Positions 1-7,452 are shown, counted from the first letter of the stretch. The stretch: 15,526 bases of DNA from Bacillota bacterium (GCA_022706625.1 JAKJCD010000028.1:1-15526); one strand, 5' to 3'. Translations and numbers: made by a program. The notes: a model not told the origin generated them from the letters alone.

Positions 1-3000
1 CTTTGATCAGTACTTTGAAGGATTCCGGGATACCCGGCTCCGGGATGTTTTCTCCTTTTACGATGGCTTCGTAGGTCTTGACCCTTCCTATCACATCATC
101 GGATTTTACCGTTAATATCTCCTGAAGGGTGTAAGCAGCTCCGTATGCTTCAAGGGCCCATACTTCCATCTCTCCGAAACGCTGACCTCCGAACTGGGCC
201 TTTCCTCCCAATGGCTGCTGGGTCACAAGGGAATAAGGTCCTGTGCTTCTGGCATGGATCTTATCATCTACCAGGTGGTGGAGTTTCATCATATACATAT
301 AGCCTACAGTGACAGGATTATCGAAAGGCTCTCCGGTCCGCCCGTCGCGAAGAATGAGCTTGCCGCTTTCCGGGTAGCCGCAATCACGTAAAAGGTCGAT
401 GATGGCAAGCTCGCTGGCGCCGTCAAATACCGGTGTGGAAATATACCATCCTTTATATTTTGCAGCCAGACCCAGATGTGTCTCCAACACCTGTCCGATA
501 TTCATACGTGACGGAACCCCGAGGGGGTTAAGCATGACCTGCAGGGCCGTGCCGTCCTCCATGAAAGGCATATCCTCTTCGGGCAGAATCCTGGAAATGA
601 CACCCTTGTTTCCGTGGCGGCCCGCCATCTTATCGCCGACGCTGATTTTGCGCTTGGTCGCCACATAGCAACGGACCAGCTTATTGACGCCGGGTGGCAG
701 CTCATCTCCTTTTTCTCTGGAAAAGACTTTAACATCCACAACGATACCGGTCTCCCCATGTGGGACTCTCAGAGATGTATCCCTGACCTCCCTAGCTTTC
801 TCGCCGAAAATGGCTCTGAGCAGCCTCTCCTCCGCAGTAAGCTCCGTCTCTCCTTTAGGTGTGACCTTCCCCACCAGGATGTCCGAAGAACTCACCTCGG
901 CTCCGATGCGAATGATCCCTTCTTCATCCAGATCCTTTAATACATCATCTCCCACATTGGGGATGTCTTTTGTGATCTCCTCGGGACCCAGCTTGGTATC
1001 CCTGGCCTCCGATTCATATTCCTCTATATGGATGGAAGTAAGAGAGTCTTCCATGATAAGTTTTTCATTGAGGATAATGGCATCTTCGTAGTTATAGCCT
1101 TCCCAGGTCATGAATCCTATTAGCAGGTTTCTGCCCAAGGCTATCTCACCCATATCCGTTGACGGTCCGTCTGCGATGACCTCTCCCTCTTCGATCCGCT
1201 CGCCGTGGTATACAATAGGCTTTTGGTTTATGCAGGTCCCCTGGTTGGAACGTTTGAATTTCAGCATCTTATACTCATCGACGCCATTGTCACTGTCCCT
1301 TCTTATCCTTATTCTGTTGGCATCCACATACTCCACCGTGCCCGCCTCTTTTGCAAGGACAACGACACCGGAATCTTTTGCGGCCTTGTACTCCATGCCG
1401 GTGCCTACTATAGGCGTATCGGTGACTAAAAGAGGCACAGCCTGACGCTGCATATTCGAACCCATCAAAGCGCGGTTGGCATCATCATTTTCTAAAAACG
1501 GTATCATAGCAGTGGCTACTGATACTACCTGCTTCGGCGAAACGTCCATATAATCCGCTTCTTCCCGCAGTACCAGATCCAATGCCCCGCCGGGTTTTCT
1601 CACAACTACTTTGCTGTTTATGAAATGCCCTTCTCTGTCAAGAGGCTCGTTTGCCTGAGCTATTATGACCTGTTCTTCTTCATCTGCGGTAACATACTGG
1701 ATCTCTTCCGTGACCCTGCCTTTTGCCTTGTCAACTATCCTGTAGGGGGTTTCTATGAAACCGTATTCGTTGATCCTTCCGTAAGTGGTGAGCGAACCGA
1801 TGAGCCCGATATTAGGGCCTTCCGGTGTTTCGATAGGACACATACGGCCGTAATGGGAGTGGTGGACATCTCTCACCTCAAATCCCGCTCTTTCTCTTGA
1901 CAGCCCGCCGGGCCCCAGAGCGGAGAGTCTTCTCTTGTGGGTCAACTCTGCCAAAGGGTTGGTCTGATCCATAAACTGAGACAGCTGGCTGCTGCCGAAA
2001 AACTCTTTGATAGCCGCTGTTACCGGACGGATATTCATCAGGGCCTGTGGCGTCGTGACCTCGATATCCTGGGTAGTCATCCTTTCCTTTACGACTCTCT
2101 CCATTCGGGCAAGCCCTATGCGAAACTGATTCTGCAGCAATTCCCCGACAGTTCTCAGCCTTCTGTTTCCCAGATGGTCGATGTCGTCTACTGATCCGAT
2201 ACCCTCTGTCAGGTTGAGAATATAGCTGATGGATGCGATGATGTCGTCAAGTATGATATGCTTGGGTGAAAGCTTATTCTTAAAGGAAATCAATGCTTCT
2301 CTTATATCCTTCTCTCCCTTATAGTTTTCCAGTATCCATTTGAGTAAAGGATAATAGACCTTGTCCGGAAGCTTTGACGAAGCCATATCAAAAGGCACGA
2401 AGTCTTTCAGGTTAACAAAGCAATTCCCGATCACCTTGACCGGACGGCCTTCAGAAGCCTTGCTGTAAACCATGATGTATTCGGCCCCGGAATTTTCTAT
2501 CGCTCTGGCTAAAGCTCTGTCGATAACGGTTCCTTCCTCCGCCAGCACTTCCCCCGTGAAAGGATGGACGACGGCCTCCGAGGCTCTGCATCCGACGATG
2601 CGATTTGACAATCCAAGCTTTTTATTATATTTATATCTTCCTACTTTTGCCAGGTCATATCTTTTTACATCAAAAAACAATGCTTCTATGAGATCATAAG
2701 CACTTTCAAATGTGGCAGGCTCTCCGGGACGAAGCTTCTTATAGATTTCCTTTAGCCCTTCTTCGTAATTATCCGTTATGTCTTTGGCCAGTGATTTTTC
2801 GAGGCGGTCGTTAGCACCGAAAACCCTGAGGATTTCTTCGTTAGTCCCCTCATAGAGTATTTTAGCAGTTTCACTTAAAAAATCCCCGTATCTGCGAACC
2901 TTTTTCTGAAGATCGGCCTCTGAAATATCAGGGTTTTTCCTTCTTTCGCCTATGACCTTTTCTTCTACGGATTTGCCGGAAAGCGCTCTCAGTATAGTCG

Positions 3001-3574
3001 TCACCGGCTGCTTTCTCGTGCGGTCCACTCTTACCGAGATCACTTCGTTGGAGTCAGTCTCATATTCAAGCCATGCACCGCGATTGGGGATTATCTGCGT
3101 TGAAAAAAGCTTGTTATTTGATTTGTCGATAGTTACATCGTAGTAAGGTCCCGGGGACCTGACCAGCTGGGTGACTACGACACGCTCCGCCCCGTTATAA
3201 ATAAAGGTACCCTTTTCCGTCATGAGAGGGAAATCTCCCATGAATACTTCCTGTTCCTTTACTTCGCCGGTTTCCTTGTTGACCAATCTGACTTTGACCT
3301 TCAGAGGAGCGGAATAGGTTGCGTCCCTTTCCTTGCATTCCTCCTGATCATATTTCGGCTCATCGTTGATGGAATGATCGATAAATTCAAGGACCAGATT
3401 GTCTGCATAGTCCCTGATCGGAGATATATCTTCAAAAACCTCTTTTAAACCTTCCTGTATGAACCATTCGTAAGAATCTTTTTGGATTTGGATCAGATTG
3501 GGCATAGGTGCTACTTCGTGAATCAATGAGTAGCTCATCCTCGTTTTTTTACCGATTTTAACGGGTTGTGGCAT
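1..3574 (-). CDS. rpoB: DNA-directed RNA polymerase beta subunit (3' end cut by window edge)
   Basis: Catalytic-core subunit of RNA polymerase. About 1191 codons are present and the reading frame is open to the left edge. The last visible residues, PESFKVLIK, form a conserved block that normally lies a few dozen residues before the C-terminus. The rifampicin-pocket segment FFGSSQLSQFMDQ and THKRRLSALGPGG is intact, with its His at about residue 546 and all usual drug-contact residues, so the allele looks rifampicin sensitive. The active-centre block GDKMAGRHGNKG is also present. Two ATGs compete as start: 3580 lies only 2 nt after AAGGAG, whereas 3574 lies 8 nt after it and gives MPQPVKIG, so I chose 3574. 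The gene follows rplL after a 179-nt gap holding a terminator and a promoter. rpoC would be expected next, outside the window. Confidence 0.98.
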   Translation of the reverse strand, partial: MPQPVKIGKKTRMSYSLIHEVAPMPNLIQIQKDSYEWFIQEGLKEVFEDISPIRDYADNLVLEFIDHSINDEPKYDQEECKERDATYSAPLKVKVRLVNKETGEVKEQEVFMGDFPLMTEKGTFIYNGAERVVVTQLVRSPGPYYDVTIDKSNNKLFSTQIIPNRGAWLEYETDSNEVISVRVDRTRKQPVTTILRALSGKSVEEKVIGERRKNPDISEADLQKKVRRYGDFLSETAKILYEGTNEEILRVFGANDRLEKSLAKDITDNYEEGLKEIYKKLRPGEPATFESAYDLIEALFFDVKRYDLAKVGRYKYNKKLGLSNRIVGCRASEAVVHPFTGEVLAEEGTVIDRALARAIENSGAEYIMVYSKASEGRPVKVIGNCFVNLKDFVPFDMASSKLPDKVYYPLLKWILENYKGEKDIREALISFKNKLSPKHIILDDIIASISYILNLTEGIGSVDDIDHLGNRRLRTVGELLQNQFRIGLARMERVVKERMTTQDIEVTTPQALMNIRPVTAAIKEFFGSSQLSQFMDQTNPLAELTHKRRLSALGPGGLSRERAGFEVRDVHHSHYGRMCPIETPEGPNIGLIGSLTTYGRINEYGFIETPYRIVDKAKGRVTEEIQYVTADEEEQVIIAQANEPLDREGHFINSKVVVRKPGGALDLVLREEADYMDVSPKQVVSVATAMIPFLENDDANRALMGSNMQRQAVPLLVTDTPIVGTGMEYKAAKDSGVVVLAKEAGTVEYVDANRIRIRRDSDNGVDEYKMLKFKRSNQGTCINQKPIVYHGERIEEGEVIADGPSTDMGEIALGRNLLIGFMTWEGYNYEDAIILNEKLIMEDSLTSIHIEEYESEARDTKLGPEEITKDIPNVGDDVLKDLDEEGIIRIGAEVSSSDILVGKVTPKGETELTAEERLLRAIFGEKAREVRDTSLRVPHGETGIVVDVKVFSREKGDELPPGVNKLVRCYVATKRKISVGDKMAGRHGNKGVISRILPEEDMPFMEDGTALQVMLNPLGVPSRMNIGQVLETHLGLAAKYKGWYISTPVFDGASELAIIDLLRDCGYPESGKLILRDGRTGEPFDNPVTVGYMYMMKLHHLVDDKIHARSTGPYSLVTQQPLGGKAQFGGQRFGEMEVWALEAYGAAYTLQEILTVKSDDVIGRVKTYEAIVKGENIPEPGIPESFKVLIK

Positions 3575-3617
3575 ATTCATCACTCCTTGTATATACAACG
3601 ACCTACTTTGCGTGGCA

Positions 3618-3653
3618 ATGTACTATGATATCACAACAAAAACAGGTAGTCAA
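3618..3653 (-). promoter_or_regulatory. Sigma-A promoter for rpoB with extended -10
   Basis: Reading the minus strand, the -35 box TTGACT (3648-3653) is followed by a 17-nt spacer and the -10 box TATCAT (3625-3630). TG stands one base before the -10 box, which makes it an extended -10. The predicted start of transcription is near 3618, giving a 5' untranslated region of about 44 nt with AAGGAG just before rpoB. The site lies directly downstream of the rplL terminator, so it could supply most rpoB-rpoC mRNA. The motif match is seen in the sequence; activity is inferred. Confidence 0.75.
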
Positions 3654-3676
3654 CAAAAACTTCATCGTTGATACCG

Positions 3677-3710
3677 TAAAAATGACCCGTTTTTATTATA
3701 AAAACGGGTC
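3677..3710 (-). terminator. Intrinsic terminator or attenuator between rplL and rpoB
   Basis: A perfect 12-bp stem (3684-3695 with 3699-3710) closes a 3-nt loop. In the minus-strand RNA it is followed by A and then five U residues (3678-3682). The upper stem is A/U rich and the base GACCCG is stronger. It should stop or reduce transcription arriving from rplJL. The short U tract could permit partial read-through. Confidence 0.7.
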
Positions 3711-3753
3711 TCATGTCTGCCGTTCAGCAAATAAAAATCAATGAAGAGGCTTT

Positions 3754-4122
3754 CTATTTCAGCTCTACGGAAGCACCGACATCTTCCAGCTGCTTCTTTA
3801 TCGCCTCGGCCTCGTTCTTCTCGATGCCTTCCTTCACGTTGTTGGGAGCTCCGTCTACCAGGTCTTTGGCTTCTTTGAGCCCTAATCCGGTCAATTCCCT
3901 TACTACCTTGATGACCTTGATCTTCTCAGCCCCTGCACTTGTCAGGACGACTGTGAATTCTGTCTGCTCCTCAACTGCTTCCGCTACTGTTCCTGCTGCT
4001 CCCGCCACTGCAACGGGTGCTGCCGCTGATACTCCGAACTCTTCTTCACAAGCCTTTACAAGCTCATTGAGTTCCAGTACTGTCATGCCTTTGATGGCTT
4101 CTATGATTTGTTCCTTATTCAT
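3754..4122 (-). CDS. rplL: 50S ribosomal protein L7/L12
   Basis: Acidic stalk protein of 122 residues, the normal family length. It binds L10 as dimers and recruits translation factors to the ribosome. The N-terminal dimerisation helices (about 1-30) are followed by an Ala/Gly/Val/Pro-rich hinge (about 32-50) and a C-terminal domain with the conserved ELTGLGLKEAKDLVDGAP segment. AAGGAG lies 6 nt before the ATG. It follows rplJ after 59 nt and is followed by a terminator. Nothing about it looks unusual. Confidence 0.98.
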   Translation of the reverse strand: MNKEQIIEAIKGMTVLELNELVKACEEEFGVSAAAPVAVAGAAGTVAEAVEEQTEFTVVLTSAGAEKIKVIKVVRELTGLGLKEAKDLVDGAPNNVKEGIEKNEAEAIKKQLEDVGASVELK

Positions 4123-4144
4123 TTTTATCTCCTTTTCTTTTTCT

Positions 4145-4162
4145 GTCCCTAAAGGGGGGGAC
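4145..4162 (-). other. Small C-rich hairpin between rplJ and rplL
   Basis: On the minus strand GTCCC (4158-4162) can pair with GGGAC (4145-4149). The loop contains the rest of a run of seven C residues. No U tract follows, so it is not a terminator. It could influence rplL translation or mRNA cleavage between the two stalk genes, whose products are needed at different copy number. It is short, so this call is weak. Confidence 0.3.
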
Positions 4163-4181
4163 GGTTTTATGCTTGTTTCAA

Positions 4182-4679
4182 TTAGGCTTCCTTTGCATCC
4201 GCAATCGCCTGTAAGGTACGGACCATCTTGGAAACCGGCGACTGGATGCTGCCCATAAACTTAGCGATGAGCTCTTCTCTTGAAGGCAGGAGAGCAATAT
4301 CTTTCATATGGTCACCGTCATAAAAATCGCCTTCGACAATGCCCCCTTTGAAATTCATCTTCTTGTAATCCTTCATGATCGCATTCAGTACTCTGGCGGG
4401 AGCAACCGCATCTTCATATCCGAAGGCAAATGCACTTGGACCGGACAGAACTTTGTCCAGTGCTTCAAAGGCAGTGTCGGTGACGGCTCTGCTAAACAAG
4501 GTGTTTTTATAAACGGTATAGTCGATATTGGCTTCTCTGAGTTTTTTTCTCATGGCATTGGCTTCCGCCACATTGATCCCCATATAATCGATGACCACTG
4601 CCGATTTTGCTTTTTCAAGCTTACTTTTGATCTCATCGATAACTGCCTGCTTTTGTTTCAAATGTTCTTGTGATGGCAT
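4182..4679 (-). CDS. rplJ: 50S ribosomal protein L10
   Basis: Anchor of the L7/L12 stalk on 23S rRNA and autoregulator of its own operon in many bacteria. The product has 165 residues, typical for the family. The N-terminal rRNA-binding domain has the conserved VVIDYMGI segment, then LREANIDYTVYKNTL; LPSREELIAK and the C-terminal helix for L7/L12 dimers follow. AGGAG lies 7 nt before the ATG at 4679. Upstream is a 228-nt leader holding an L10-type regulatory RNA, an attenuator and a further hairpin, in line with feedback control by the L10-L12 complex. It is followed by rplL. Confidence 0.98.
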   Translation of the reverse strand: MPSQEHLKQKQAVIDEIKSKLEKAKSAVVIDYMGINVAEANAMRKKLREANIDYTVYKNTLFSRAVTDTAFEALDKVLSGPSAFAFGYEDAVAPARVLNAIMKDYKKMNFKGGIVEGDFYDGDHMKDIALLPSREELIAKFMGSIQSPVSKMVRTLQAIADAKEA

Positions 4680-4696
4680 GAACTTTCTCCTTTCCG

Positions 4697-4748
4697 GTAT
4701 CGTTCCCGCCGACCGGGGCGGTATTGCCGCCGATCCCGGTTCCGATAC
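4697..4748 (-). promoter_or_regulatory. GC-rich stem-loop just upstream of the rplJ ribosome site
   Basis: After the leader attenuator, the minus-strand RNA can form a large hairpin. The outer arms are GTATCG (4743-4748) and CGATAC (4697-4702); CCGG pairs with CCGG (4736-4739 with 4713-4716); GGCGG pairs with CCGCC (4727-4731 with 4717-4721) around a 5-nt loop. It ends 10 nt before the AGGAG of rplJ and lacks a U tract. It may affect ribosome access or RNA stability. It is seen as complementarity only; no folding energy was computed. Confidence 0.5.
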
Positions 4749-4769
4749 ACCGATATGTCTGTTGTTTTA

Positions 4770-4808
4770 ATAAAAAAAGCCTCTTCTATCCTGCAGACAG
4801 AAAAGGCT
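4770..4808 (-). terminator. Attenuator (intrinsic terminator) of the rplJ leader
   Basis: A 13-bp stem with two G-U pairs (arms 4796-4808 and 4778-4790) closes a 5-nt loop, and seven U residues follow at 4772-4778. It lies about 90 nt before rplJ and just downstream of the L10 leader motif, the usual place of the attenuator in Firmicutes. CTGTCT in its upstream arm and loop (4795-4800) can instead pair with AGACAG of the leader (4863-4868), so a competing structure is possible. Confidence 0.8.
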
Positions 4809-4890
4809 CGATTCGTTGGATGTATCAAAAACCTCGGCAGGAAATTAAGCTTCGGGCACCTGCTGTCTACAGTCTATATGCAGTTTTATA
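4809..4890 (-). promoter_or_regulatory. L10 leader, autoregulatory RNA of rplJ-rplL
   Basis: The minus strand carries GTAGACAGCAGGTGCC, then CTTAATTTCCTGCCGAGG. I recognise these as the conserved core of the Firmicutes L10 leader, in which GCAGG pairs with CCTGC and internal-loop bases form the binding site for L10-(L12)4. The motif lies in the gap between rplA and rplJ, directly before the attenuator, as expected. Excess L10-L12 binding should favour termination before rplJ. Boundaries are approximate. Recognition rests on remembered consensus, not on a covariance-model search. Confidence 0.8.
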
Positions 4891-4907
4891 AGAGCTTTTT
4901 TTACCTC

Positions 4908-5609
4908 TTAGTTAAAGGTGAGCTTCATAGGATTGATCTTGACCCCGGGCCCCATGGTGCTTGCCACAGTGACGCTCTTAAGATACTGACCCTTGGCAAC
5001 GGATGGTTTGGCTTTTACGACAGCTTCCACAAGAGCATTGAAGTTGTCAGCAAGCTTATCCCTGCCAAATGAGACCTTTCCGATGGGAGTATGGATTATG
5101 TTGGTCTTATCCAGACGATACTCCACTTTACCTGCTTTGATCTCGGAAAGCGCCTTCTCAATGTCCATTGTGACGGTCCCGGACTTGGGGTTTGGCATCA
5201 GACCCTTAGGTCCTAAAATCTTTCCAAGCCGTCCTACCACACTCATCATATCCGGGGTGGCGACGACCACATCAAAATCAAACCAGCTTTCGGATTGTAT
5301 CTTCTGAGCAAGCTCTTCCGCACCTACGTAATCTGCGCCGGCATCTTCGGCTTCCTTTGCCTTGTCGCCCTTTGCAAATACCAGAACTCTTTTGGTTTTT
5401 CCGGTCCCGTGAGGAAGAACGATGGCGCCTCTCACTTGTTGATCCGCATGCCTTCCGTCTACGCCTAATTTGATATGGATCTCAACGGTTTCATCAAATT
5501 TTGCTTTAGCGGTCTGCAGTACCAGATCAAGACCTTCATTTACTTCATATAGTGTTGCTTTGTCAACTAATTTTGCCGACTCTCTGTAATTCTTACCTCT
5601 TTTTGGCAT
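4908..5609 (-). CDS. rplA: 50S ribosomal protein L1
   Basis: Protein of the mobile L1 stalk, which helps release deacylated tRNA from the E site. It has 233 residues, the usual length. It starts MPKRGKNYRES and contains the conserved GPKGLMPNPKSGTV block, followed by a KAGKVEYRLDK segment typical of bacterial L1. A GGGAGGT ribosome site lies 6 nt before the ATG at 5609. The gene follows rplK by 45 nt with no terminator between, so the two are probably co-transcribed. L1 often represses its own rplK-rplA mRNA; I did not identify the binding site here. Confidence 0.98.
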   Translation of the reverse strand: MPKRGKNYRESAKLVDKATLYEVNEGLDLVLQTAKAKFDETVEIHIKLGVDGRHADQQVRGAIVLPHGTGKTKRVLVFAKGDKAKEAEDAGADYVGAEELAQKIQSESWFDFDVVVATPDMMSVVGRLGKILGPKGLMPNPKSGTVTMDIEKALSEIKAGKVEYRLDKTNIIHTPIGKVSFGRDKLADNFNALVEAVVKAKPSVAKGQYLKSVTVASTMGPGVKINPMKLTFN

Positions 5610-5654
5610 TTTTCTACCTCCCTGTGGTTGTAACGGCTGCCGCCTCCCACTTTA

Positions 5655-6080
5655 CTAATCGCGAATAACGATTCCCATACTTCTTGCAGTGCCCCGTATC
5701 ATTTCTGTTGCCGAATCAAGGTCTGCGGCATTAAGATCCGGCATTTTCAGCTTTGCTATTTCCCTTGCCTGATCCGAAGTAAGCGTAGCCACTTTCTTCT
5801 TATTGGGCTCTCCGGAAGCGGCAGTCAGATTGGCCGCCTTTTTCAACAACACCGCAGCCGGCGGCGTCTTTGTGATAAAGGTAAAAGATCTGTCCGCATA
5901 TACTGTTATGACCACCGGAATGATCATTCCTGCCTGATCGGCTGTCCTGGCATTGAATTGCTTGCAGAAATCCATTATGTTTACACCCTTTTGACCTAAG
6001 GCGGGGCCCACTGGCGGCGCAGGAGTTGCATTGCCCGCCGGGATCTGCAGTTTTATCAAGCCTTCTACTTTTTTTGCCAT
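5655..6080 (-). CDS. rplK: 50S ribosomal protein L11
   Basis: Component of the GTPase-associated centre, with a 23S rRNA-binding C-terminal domain and a factor-contacting N-terminal domain. I chose the ATG at 6080 (MAKKVEGLIKLQIPAG), which gives 141 residues, exactly the usual length. The frame stays open to an ATG at 6113, but that adds 11 residues foreign to the family and has no ribosome site. AAGGA lies 12 nt before the chosen ATG, a rather long spacing. Family hallmarks include the Pro-rich PPVGPALGQKGVNIMDFC and the TPPAAVLLKKAA segment. It sits 67 nt after nusG. Confidence 0.97.
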   Translation of the reverse strand: MAKKVEGLIKLQIPAGNATPAPPVGPALGQKGVNIMDFCKQFNARTADQAGMIIPVVITVYADRSFTFITKTPPAAVLLKKAANLTAASGEPNKKKVATLTSDQAREIAKLKMPDLNAADLDSATEMIRGTARSMGIVIRD

Positions 6081-6147
6081 ATTGTCACGATTTCCTTTCT
6101 CCCGCTGCCGCATGCTTGTGCAAAAGCAGGTTATTTTGCGCCTGGCG

Positions 6148-6771
6148 CTATATTTTATCCACCTGGCCGAATTCCAGCTCGACGGGGGTATCCCTGCCGA
6201 ACATAGAAATGCGTACCTTCAGGATCTGTTTGTCGAAGTTGACTTCTTCCACAACCCCCATAAAGCTTTCGAAAGGCCCGTTGATCACCTTCACGCTGTC
6301 TCCGGGAGCGATGTCCAGTTTAATGTAGACCTTTTCTATACCCATCCTTCTTACTTCTTCGTTTGTAAGAGGGACCGGCTCCGAACCGTGACCGACAAAA
6401 CCTGTTACCCCTTGAGTGTTTCTCACAAGATACCAGGATTCATTGGTAACGATCATCTTCACGATAACATAACCAGGGAACATCTTCCTGGTCTTGATTT
6501 TCCGCTGCCCGTCCTTGATCTCTACATGATCTTCCGTGGGAACGACGACCTCAAGAACCAGATGCTGCATCCCCCGATTTTCTACCAGCTTCTCAATATT
6601 GACTTTTACCTTGTTTTCATGTCCGGAATAGGTATGGATAACATACCACTTGGCCTTAGGGCCTTCTTCCTCTTCCATGCCCTGCTGAAGCTGCGCTTCC
6701 TCTGAGAGTGCCTCTTCGCCGGTGAGTGTTTCCTGTTCCGCTCCGGATATCCCGTCTAGTGTTTTTACCAT
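6148..6771 (-). CDS. nusG: Transcription termination/antitermination factor NusG, with acidic N-terminal extension
   Basis: NusG binds elongating RNA polymerase and modulates pausing and termination. The NGN domain starts at about residue 41 (KWYVIHTYSGHENKVK) and includes KMFPGYVIVKM. The KOW domain runs from about residue 153 (PGDSVKVINGPFESFMG) to the end. The product is 207 residues against roughly 170-180 usually; the excess is an N-terminal segment of about 38 residues with 11 acidic residues. The ATG at 6771 has AAGG 8 nt upstream and lies 10 nt after secE. An internal ATG at residue 32 has only a poor ribosome site, so the long form is favoured. Confidence 0.97.
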   Translation of the reverse strand: MVKTLDGISGAEQETLTGEEALSEEAQLQQGMEEEEGPKAKWYVIHTYSGHENKVKVNIEKLVENRGMQHLVLEVVVPTEDHVEIKDGQRKIKTRKMFPGYVIVKMIVTNESWYLVRNTQGVTGFVGHGSEPVPLTNEEVRRMGIEKVYIKLDIAPGDSVKVINGPFESFMGVVEEVNFDKQILKVRISMFGRDTPVELEFGQVDKI

Positions 6772-6781
6772 TTTAATTACC

Positions 6782-7012
6782 TTACATGCTGATATTGAGA
6801 ACGGCTTTCAGAAGCGAAAGGAATGCAGAATCAAAAGCCCAAAATATTAAAGCAAATGCAACACAGGTCATAATTACTACACCGGTATATGAAACAAGCT
6901 CTTTTCTGGTGGGCCAGATAACTTTTCGCATCTCGGTCCTGACTCCCTTGAAGTATTCCCTAATGCCGAACTTCTTTTTCACATTTGTGTTGACAACAGG
7001 TTTCTTGTCCAT
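6782..7012 (-). CDS. secE: Protein translocase subunit SecE
   Basis: Small essential membrane subunit of the SecYEG channel, of the single-span type usual in Gram-positives. The conserved amphipathic segment FKGVRTEMRKVIWPTRKEL precedes one hydrophobic helix (about residues 42-66). I chose the ATG at 7012 (MDKKPVVN, 76 residues). A GTG at 7021 and a TTG at 7015 are in frame, but AAGGGA lies immediately before the GTG, which is too close, and 10 nt before the ATG. It follows rpmG by 19 nt and precedes nusG by 10 nt, a conserved cluster. Confidence 0.95.
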   Translation of the reverse strand: MDKKPVVNTNVKKKFGIREYFKGVRTEMRKVIWPTRKELVSYTGVVIMTCVAFALIFWAFDSAFLSLLKAVLNISM

Positions 7013-7031
7013 CAAATTCACATCCCTTAAG

Positions 7032-7181
7032 TTATTTGGTTTCTTTATGAAGCGTCTGCTTCTTGCAGAATCTGCAGTATTTGTTGAACTCTAAACGATC
7101 GGGATCGTTCTTTTTGTTCTTCATTGTGTTGTAATTCCTCTGCTTACATTCTGTACACGACAACGTTACTCTTACTCTCAT
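7032..7181 (-). CDS. rpmG: 50S ribosomal protein L33, zinc-ribbon form
   Basis: A 49-residue protein of the large ribosomal subunit. It starts MRVRVTLSCTECKQRNY and carries two CxxC pairs, Cys9/Cys12 and Cys36/Cys39, the zinc-binding (C+) form. A GGAGGG ribosome site lies 8 nt before the ATG. It is the first gene after the 398-nt gap and is followed by secE, the usual order in Firmicutes. No tRNA-Trp lies between rpmG and secE, where many relatives have one. Confidence 0.96.
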   Translation of the reverse strand: MRVRVTLSCTECKQRNYNTMKNKKNDPDRLEFNKYCRFCKKQTLHKETK

Positions 7182-7260
7182 GGCGCCTGCCCTCCGAAAT
7201 GCATATTTAATAGTTAAAACTCTTACAATGTATCAGCCTGCCCCCTTCGGATGCCGGCAA

Positions 7261-7338
7261 GACATTAAATCACTTTAACTACGGCCGCCTTAAGGTGGCC
7301 GTAAAGTCGCTTAATAAAGTTATCATATATTTAATGTC
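7261..7338. repeat. Nested inverted repeat at the rpmG promoter
   Basis: Outer arms GACATTAAAT (7261-7270) and ATTTAATGTC (7329-7338) are perfect 10-bp inverted repeats. Inside, ACTTTA (7272-7277) is complementary to TAAAGT (7302-7307). At the centre is a 24-nt near-perfect palindrome (7280-7303) with a single mismatch pair around CCTTAAGG. The right outer arm overlaps the spacer of the proximal promoter, whereas the inner hairpin would sit at the very 5' end of its RNA. It could be a 5' stabilising stem-loop, a protein-binding site or a remnant of a small palindromic element. No U tract follows, so it is not a terminator. Confidence 0.6.
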
Positions 7339-7345
7339 ATGTCAA
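7310..7345 (-). promoter_or_regulatory. Proximal candidate promoter for rpmG-secE-nusG
   Basis: TTGACA (7340-7345), a 17-nt spacer and TAACTT (7317-7322), with TG one base before the -10 box. The perfect -35 box and the extended -10 offset a weak hexamer. The predicted start is near 7310, so the RNA would begin right at the central palindrome, about 130 nt before rpmG. Confidence 0.5.
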
Positions 7346-7452
7346 TAGGAAATCGCCTTAGGTTTCCGTAGATTGTAACAACCCTTCCATGTGAATAGCC
7401 TCCATGTCAATAGCAGCCCCTGGCTTATTGTCATTGAAAACGGGAAGAAAAC

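Noticed and set aside
1934..2020. Possible rifampicin-resistance change in rpoB
   Set aside because: The pocket residues, including the Asp, His and Ser positions most often altered, read as wild type.
3713..4258. 181-codon plus-strand open frame over rplL and the end of rplJ
   Set aside because: Low-complexity Ser/Ala-rich translation produced by antisense of the Ala/Val/Glu-rich L7/L12 gene.
6081..6113. Upstream rplK start at 6113
   Set aside because: It adds 11 residues not found in L11 and has no ribosome site; 6080 gives the standard 141 residues.
6031..6705. 224-codon plus-strand open frame across nusG and the start of rplK
   Set aside because: It is antisense to nusG, a clear conserved gene; the translation resembles no protein and has no ribosome site.
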